Of a stretch of 64,000 nt of DNA, positions 59,883 to 64,000 are shown one piece after another; within the stretch, counting starts at the first letter, position 1, and each line of letters starts with the position of its first letter. The position numbers and the translations under genes were made by a program. The stretch is from Chloroflexota bacterium (lineage in GTDB: Bacteria > Chloroflexota > Anaerolineae > Anaerolineales > Anaerolineaceae): positions 1 through 64,000 of the forward strand of contig JAJXZS010000005.1 of NCBI GenBank assembly GCA_021779955.1, written 5' to 3'. Below the pieces are notes generated by a model that saw only the letters and a program-made list of their open reading frames with translations, made no database searches and was not told the DNA's origin.

Positions 59883-60833
59883 TTAAGCCCTCATCCCCAG
59901 CGACTCCTTCATTTCCTTCTGACGCAAAAACTCCCTCCCCTTGTCGTTCGTGACCTTTCGCCCATCCGGCAGGATCGTATCCACCAGGATCGCCTGCTCC
60001 AGCAGCGCCAGGCTGTCGACACGCGAAGCGTCCGCATCGCTCAGGATGCAGTTCTTCAGATTCGCGCGCATCAGGTTCGCGTCGTTGAGCCGCGTGTCCC
60101 GCAGATCGGCGCCTTCCAGGTTGCTGCCCTCGAAGCGCGTCTTGCGCAGATTGCTCCTCGCCAGCGTCGCCCCCCGCAGGTCGGCGTTGCGCAGGAACGA
60201 GATACTCATATTGACTCCCGCCAGGTGACTGTTCGCCAGTTGAGCCTCGTCCATCTGTATGTTCGTCAGGTCCACGCTGTCCAGGCAGATCCCTTCCAGC
60301 TTCGCGTCGTAAATGACAGCGTGGCTGAAGTCCGTGCCGGTCAGCTCCACCTGCGGATCCGCTCCGCTCAACAGGCCGTTCTCGTGGAGCAGGCACAGCA
60401 GTTCGCCCCTGCCCCTGCCGTCCAGATCTGGCAGGACCTCGCGCGCAAGCTCGAGCACCTTCGGCCCCGCAGCATCCTCTTTTGACTCCGCCAGCGCGCC
60501 GCGAATGGCCTCGAAAGCGCGCTCCTTCTTCTCTTTACGCAGCGCCGCCGCGGCCCGCCTGGCCTCACGCGCCTGCGCGCGGTGAGCGTCCATTTTTACC
60601 GTTTCGCGTTCCATCAGCCGGAAGGCAATGGACAGGATCAGCGCCGTCAGCGCGAGCTCGATCTGCTGGATGAGTGAAAATGACGAAGTGCCGCTCCACG
60701 CCATCCACGGCAGAGTGCGCAGGCCGGGCGTGAAGAGGCTGATGCCTGTCCAGGCAATTGCGACTACGGTGACGGCCAATGCAAGGATGCGCACCCAGCC
60801 CCAAATGTTTTGCGGCTTCCCGAAAAGATTCAT
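59883..60833 (-). CDS. Membrane protein with pentapeptide repeats
   Basis: A 316-residue protein. Two membrane helices (about 10-30 and 45-66) are followed by a basic, Ala-rich coiled stretch (EAIRGALAESK...), then a right-handed pentapeptide-repeat helix at about 175-270: NADLRGATLARSNLRKTRFEGSNLEGADLRDTRLNDANLMRANLKNC with A(D/N)LxX periodicity. The tail is charged. The repeats form a rod-like surface for protein contacts; the role is unknown. It is a single gene beside the repeat block. Confidence 0.88.
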   Translation of the reverse strand: MNLFGKPQNIWGWVRILALAVTVVAIAWTGISLFTPGLRTLPWMAWSGTSSFSLIQQIELALTALILSIAFRLMERETVKMDAHRAQAREARRAAAALRKEKKERAFEAIRGALAESKEDAAGPKVLELAREVLPDLDGRGRGELLCLLHENGLLSGADPQVELTGTDFSHAVIYDAKLEGICLDSVDLTNIQMDEAQLANSHLAGVNMSISFLRNADLRGATLARSNLRKTRFEGSNLEGADLRDTRLNDANLMRANLKNCILSDADASRVDSLALLEQAILVDTILPDGRKVTNDKGREFLRQKEMKESLGMRA

Positions 60834-61079
60834 GAAATACCTCGTTTTGCAGATCAGGAATGGAGATAAGGAGAATTGTTGTAGATCATTGAATTATACA
60901 CACACATCGATAGCGACGTGTCGGCCCCGTTACACTGCTCCAGGTTCTATTATCTCTGCGAGGTTGAATAGAATATATATTCAATAAATCTGCAAAATGG
61001 TGTAAGATTATTTTGCTGCATTTCATCAATGAACAAAACGGGGGGAAGCTCACCTCGGCCATCATTTGGAGAAGCAACC

Positions 61080-62948
61080 ATGACTGAATACCCGGAAAAA
61101 CTTGATTTGAGTTCCTTGGATTTAGCAGAAGAGCATAGACAAGAAATTCTGGCTTTGTTTCCCGAAGTTCGTACCGAAGACGGCAAGATTGACTTCGACC
61201 GCCTCAAACTGGCCCTGGGTGAGACGGTAGACGTGGGCAAAGAGCGCTACGGCATGAATTGGCCTGGCAAAGCGGACTGCTTCCGCGCCATACAAACGCC
61301 CAGCACAGGCACGTTATTGCCCTGTCCCGAAGAGAGTGTCAACTTCGATACCACCGAAAACCTCATCATCGAAGGCGACAACCTCGAAGTGCTCAAGCTG
61401 CTGCAAAAGTCTTACCTGGGCAAGATCAAAATGATCTATATCGACCCGCCCTATAACACAGGCAATGACTTTATTTATCCGGACAACTATACCGAAAGTA
61501 TGCAAACTTACCTGGAATATACCGGTCAGGTGGATTCTGAAGGCAAAAAGTTCTGTACTAACAGTGATACGGATGGTCGGTTTCATTCGCGCTGGATGAA
61601 CATGATGTATCCACGTCTTTATCTGGCTAGGAATTTATTATGCGAAAATGGAACAATTTTTATATCCATTGATGACAACGAACTAGCAAATTTGCGAGAA
61701 TTATGCGATGAGGTCTTAGGGCAAGAAAACTTTATTGCTACAATTATCTGGCATAAAATGGATAGTCCAAAGAATTCTGCTATTCACTTCAGTGTTGACC
61801 ATGATTACGTAGTTCTCTATGCACGGAATTCTGAATTGTGGCGTCCAAATCCGCTTCAAAGAACATCTAAAATGGTATCTCGTTATAAGAATCCTGATAA
61901 TGACCCTCGCGGCCCTTGGTTATTAAGTGACCTCGCGGCTAGAAATTTTTATAGCCAGGGACGCTATGCTATAACAACTCCATCAGGAAAAATCATTCAA
62001 GGTCCTCCAGCCGGTAGTTATTGGCGAGTTAGTAATGAGAGATTTATTGAATTAGATAAGGATAACAGAATTTGGTGGGGAGAATCGGGGAATAATCGGC
62101 CTGGAATTAAGCGATTTCTTTCAGAGGTTAGGGAAGGAGTTGTTCCTCAAACATATTGGCCTTGGCAAGAAGTAGGTAGCACAAGAAATGCAAAACAAGA
62201 ATTTAGCCAATTAATGGAAGCGAATAGTGGAGAAAATCTATTTATTACTCCTAAACCCACTGAATTAATAAGGAAAATGCTCCGAATCGCATCAGCAAGC
62301 GATTCAATCGTTCTTGATTTCTTTGCTGGCACTGGAACTACCGCACAGGCTGTTCTTGATCTAAATGTCGAAGATAATGGAAAAAGAAAATTCATTCTAG
62401 TTCAATTACCTGAACCAAATAACCAAGAGAATTATCTTACTATTTCCGATGTAACTAAAGATAGAGTAAAACGTGTAATCAATCTTATCAATAAGAAAAA
62501 GACTAACAAGTTATCATTAAAACCAGATACTGACCTTGGTTTTCGATTCTTTAAACTCTCAAATTCCAACTTCAAACCCTGGAATGCCGAACTGCCCAAA
62601 GATGCCGCAGCTCTCGCAAAGCAGCTTGAATTGCACATTGAGCATGTTCGCGACGGCCGCAGCCAAAACGATATTCTCTATGAACTGCTCCTCAAAAGCG
62701 GTTTTCCTCTTACTACTCCAGTCGAATCACTCACTTTAGCTGGCAAAAAGGTTTTCAGCGTGGCTGGCGGCGAGCTTTTGATTTGCCTGGAACCGGATCT
62801 GACCATGGAAGTGATCCGCGCCATGGCCACTCGCAAGCCGGAGCGCGTCGTCTGCCTGGATGCCGGTTTTGCCGGTAACGATCAGCTAAAGACCAATGCT
62901 GTTGAAATTTTCAAGACCCAAGACGTCCCCAGTTTTAAAACGGTGTGA
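61080..62948 (+). CDS. mod: Type III restriction-modification DNA methyltransferase (Mod)
   Basis: About 622 residues. Catalytic motif IV is IDPPYNTGNDF (DPPY at 122-125) and the SAM motif I is FFAGTGTTAQAVLDLN near residue 413. The order IV then I marks a beta-class N6-adenine enzyme, with the target recognition domain between. The N-terminus (LALGETVDVGKERYGMNWPGK) and C-terminus fit type III Mod. Start ATG 61080 has GGAG upstream. The middle (about 61590-62560) is much more AT-rich than either end, suggesting exchange of the recognition region. The Res subunit is not in the window and may follow. Confidence 0.92.
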   Translation: MTEYPEKLDLSSLDLAEEHRQEILALFPEVRTEDGKIDFDRLKLALGETVDVGKERYGMNWPGKADCFRAIQTPSTGTLLPCPEESVNFDTTENLIIEGDNLEVLKLLQKSYLGKIKMIYIDPPYNTGNDFIYPDNYTESMQTYLEYTGQVDSEGKKFCTNSDTDGRFHSRWMNMMYPRLYLARNLLCENGTIFISIDDNELANLRELCDEVLGQENFIATIIWHKMDSPKNSAIHFSVDHDYVVLYARNSELWRPNPLQRTSKMVSRYKNPDNDPRGPWLLSDLAARNFYSQGRYAITTPSGKIIQGPPAGSYWRVSNERFIELDKDNRIWWGESGNNRPGIKRFLSEVREGVVPQTYWPWQEVGSTRNAKQEFSQLMEANSGENLFITPKPTELIRKMLRIASASDSIVLDFFAGTGTTAQAVLDLNVEDNGKRKFILVQLPEPNNQENYLTISDVTKDRVKRVINLINKKKTNKLSLKPDTDLGFRFFKLSNSNFKPWNAELPKDAAALAKQLELHIEHVRDGRSQNDILYELLLKSGFPLTTPVESLTLAGKKVFSVAGGELLICLEPDLTMEVIRAMATRKPERVVCLDAGFAGNDQLKTNAVEIFKTQDVPSFKTV

Positions 62949-62949
62949 T

Positions 62950-63360
62950 ATGGACCACGAAATACCCGAACAACACGAAAATAAAGGAAAGTTAGTTTAT
63001 AAAGAAGAAAGTTACGCAATTCAGGGAGCTATATTTGAAGTTTATCGGACAATGGGTTGCGGCTTTCTTGAAGCCGTTTATCAAGAATGTTTGTGCAAAG
63101 AGTTTTCTGCTTGCCATATCCCTTTTCGTGCACAAGTAGAATTACTACTAAAATATAAAGATGAGACATTATTACAAACGTATAAGCCCGATTTTATTTG
63201 TTACGATAAGATCGTTATCGAATTGAAGGCACTCAAAGATGTTGGAGATGAACACCGAGCTCAGGTATTTAATTATTTAAATGCTACAGGTTTCCGATTG
63301 GGATTACTGGTAAATTTTGGCCATTTTCCTCGTGCAACGATTGAAAGAATTGTTCTGTAA
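62950..63360 (+). CDS. GxxExxY-family protein (PD-(D/E)XK-like)
   Basis: A 136-residue protein with the family motif GCGFLEAVYQECL and a nuclease-like core: YKPDFICYDKIVIELKAL (PD...E-x-K). The C-terminal FNYLNATGFRLGLLVNFG is also typical. Start ATG 62950 lies one base after the mod stop, so it is translated as part of the mod operon. The family is often found near defence or mobile genes and is thought to be nuclease-related, without a shown activity. Confidence 0.88.
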   Translation: MDHEIPEQHENKGKLVYKEESYAIQGAIFEVYRTMGCGFLEAVYQECLCKEFSACHIPFRAQVELLLKYKDETLLQTYKPDFICYDKIVIELKALKDVGDEHRAQVFNYLNATGFRLGLLVNFGHFPRATIERIVL

Positions 63361-63428
63361 AAGATAATCATTTCGTGTATTTTGTGTCTTTCGTGGTTAA
63401 GAAATGGGAAATAGTGAAAGTAGAAATT

Positions 63429-64000
63429 ATGGCTGAAAAACAAATACACCGTGAAGGCGAGATCATCTTTTACACAACTACTGAAGGAGTCGTCAAAGTA
63501 GAGGTGGTTTACCAGGGAGAGACTTTCTGGTTGAGCCAGCGTAGCATGGCCGAACTCTATGCTGTAGATCGTTCTGTGATTACCAAGCACATAGGCAATA
63601 TCTTCAAAACAAACGAACTGGATGAAAATTCAGTATGTGCAAAAATTGCACATACTGCCGCTGATGGAAAAACTTATACTTCTCAGTTTTACAATCTGGA
63701 TATGATTATCGCCGTTGGTTATCGTGTCAATAGCTTGCGCGCGACCCAATTTCGCATTTGGGCCACCCAAACTTTGCGTGAGTTTATTGTCAAGGGCTTT
63801 GTTCTGGACGACGAACGTCTTAAATTAAATAAACGCTTCGGGCCAGATTATTTCGATGAGCTTCTCGAACGGATTCGTGAGATCCGTGCTAGCGAGCGCC
63901 GCTTCTATTTGAAGATCACCGACATTTACGAACAATGCAGCATCGATTACTCCCCCACTGCTGAAATCACAAAGACATTCTTCCAGACCGTTCAGAATAA
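63429..64000 (+). CDS. RhuM-family protein (partial, runs off the window)
   Basis: The first 190 codons of an open frame, starting ATG 63429 and cut by the window end. It reads GEIIFYTTTEGVVKVEVVYQ, ETFWLSQRSMAELYAVDRSVITKHIGNIF, FYNLDMIIAVGYRVNSLRATQFRIWATQTLREFIVKGFVLDDERL: the RhuM (virulence protein) pattern with a helix-turn-helix-like KilA-type core. Such genes are common in restriction-modification islands. The function is not known. It has no strong ribosome site; it lies 68 bases after the GxxExxY gene. Confidence 0.9.
   Translation, partial: MAEKQIHREGEIIFYTTTEGVVKVEVVYQGETFWLSQRSMAELYAVDRSVITKHIGNIFKTNELDENSVCAKIAHTAADGKTYTSQFYNLDMIIAVGYRVNSLRATQFRIWATQTLREFIVKGFVLDDERLKLNKRFGPDYFDELLERIREIRASERRFYLKITDIYEQCSIDYSPTAEITKTFFQTVQN

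Overview
The window reads as chromosomal DNA of a Chloroflexota bacterium, most likely class Anaerolineae (inference). The grounds are lipoproteins with Pro/Thr-rich linkers, a sugar ABC cluster led by a ROK regulator, a serS T-box leader, a TPP-controlled thiamine uptake operon and a yacL-cysS-rlmB block. No rRNA or complete insertion sequence was seen. There are two tRNAs, Gly(TCC) and Glu(CTC), both on the minus strand.

Layout. 1-312: repeated fragments of a tRNA-Gly 3' end, then the tRNA. 578-5843: small membrane protein, ROK regulator and a sugar ABC importer without its ATPase; the importer's binding protein has a stop codon inside its natural signal peptide. 5918-10134 (minus): membrane protein, yqeB-yqeC and the oligopeptidase pepF. 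10212-15320: ApbE, ferric-reductase-like and PepSY operon, divergent from a two-component system. 15407-18530: ECF vitamin importer (S component tail to tail with T and fused A components). 18699-23857: TPP riboswitch, thiN, thiB, thiP, thiQ and a DUF402 gene. 23921-29857: hairpin repeats, membrane proteins, a tiny structured gene, pepT and two transporters.

29875-36062 (minus) is a six-gene MacAB-like export operon ending in its own two-component system. zwf and pgl follow. 38506-42180 is a decaying stretch: a quinol nitric oxide reductase remnant, an ABC exporter with a partial tandem duplication, and a methyltransferase gene broken by a 28-bp tandem duplication. 42181-45999 is an AT-rich accessory patch with a Fic protein carrying its own winged helix and a stand-alone reverse transcriptase of the defence-associated type, with possible structured RNA on both sides.

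46000-57863 is housekeeping: tRNA-Glu, PIN-TRAM protein, cysS, rlmB, serS with T-box, UbiA-type prenyltransferase, ECF sigma and anti-sigma pair, Nudix and FtsK. 57999-60833 holds a lipoprotein, a YHS protein, large simple repeats and a pentapeptide-repeat membrane protein. 61080-64000 opens a type III restriction-modification island: Mod methyltransferase with an AT-rich recognition region, a GxxExxY nuclease-like protein and a RhuM-family gene that runs off the end.

The strongest candidates for something undescribed are the reverse transcriptase with its flanking RNA (43908-45865), the 20-residue structured microgene (25781-25979), the two matched 10-bp/32-nt hairpins (27370-27537), and the Mod/GxxExxY/RhuM island.
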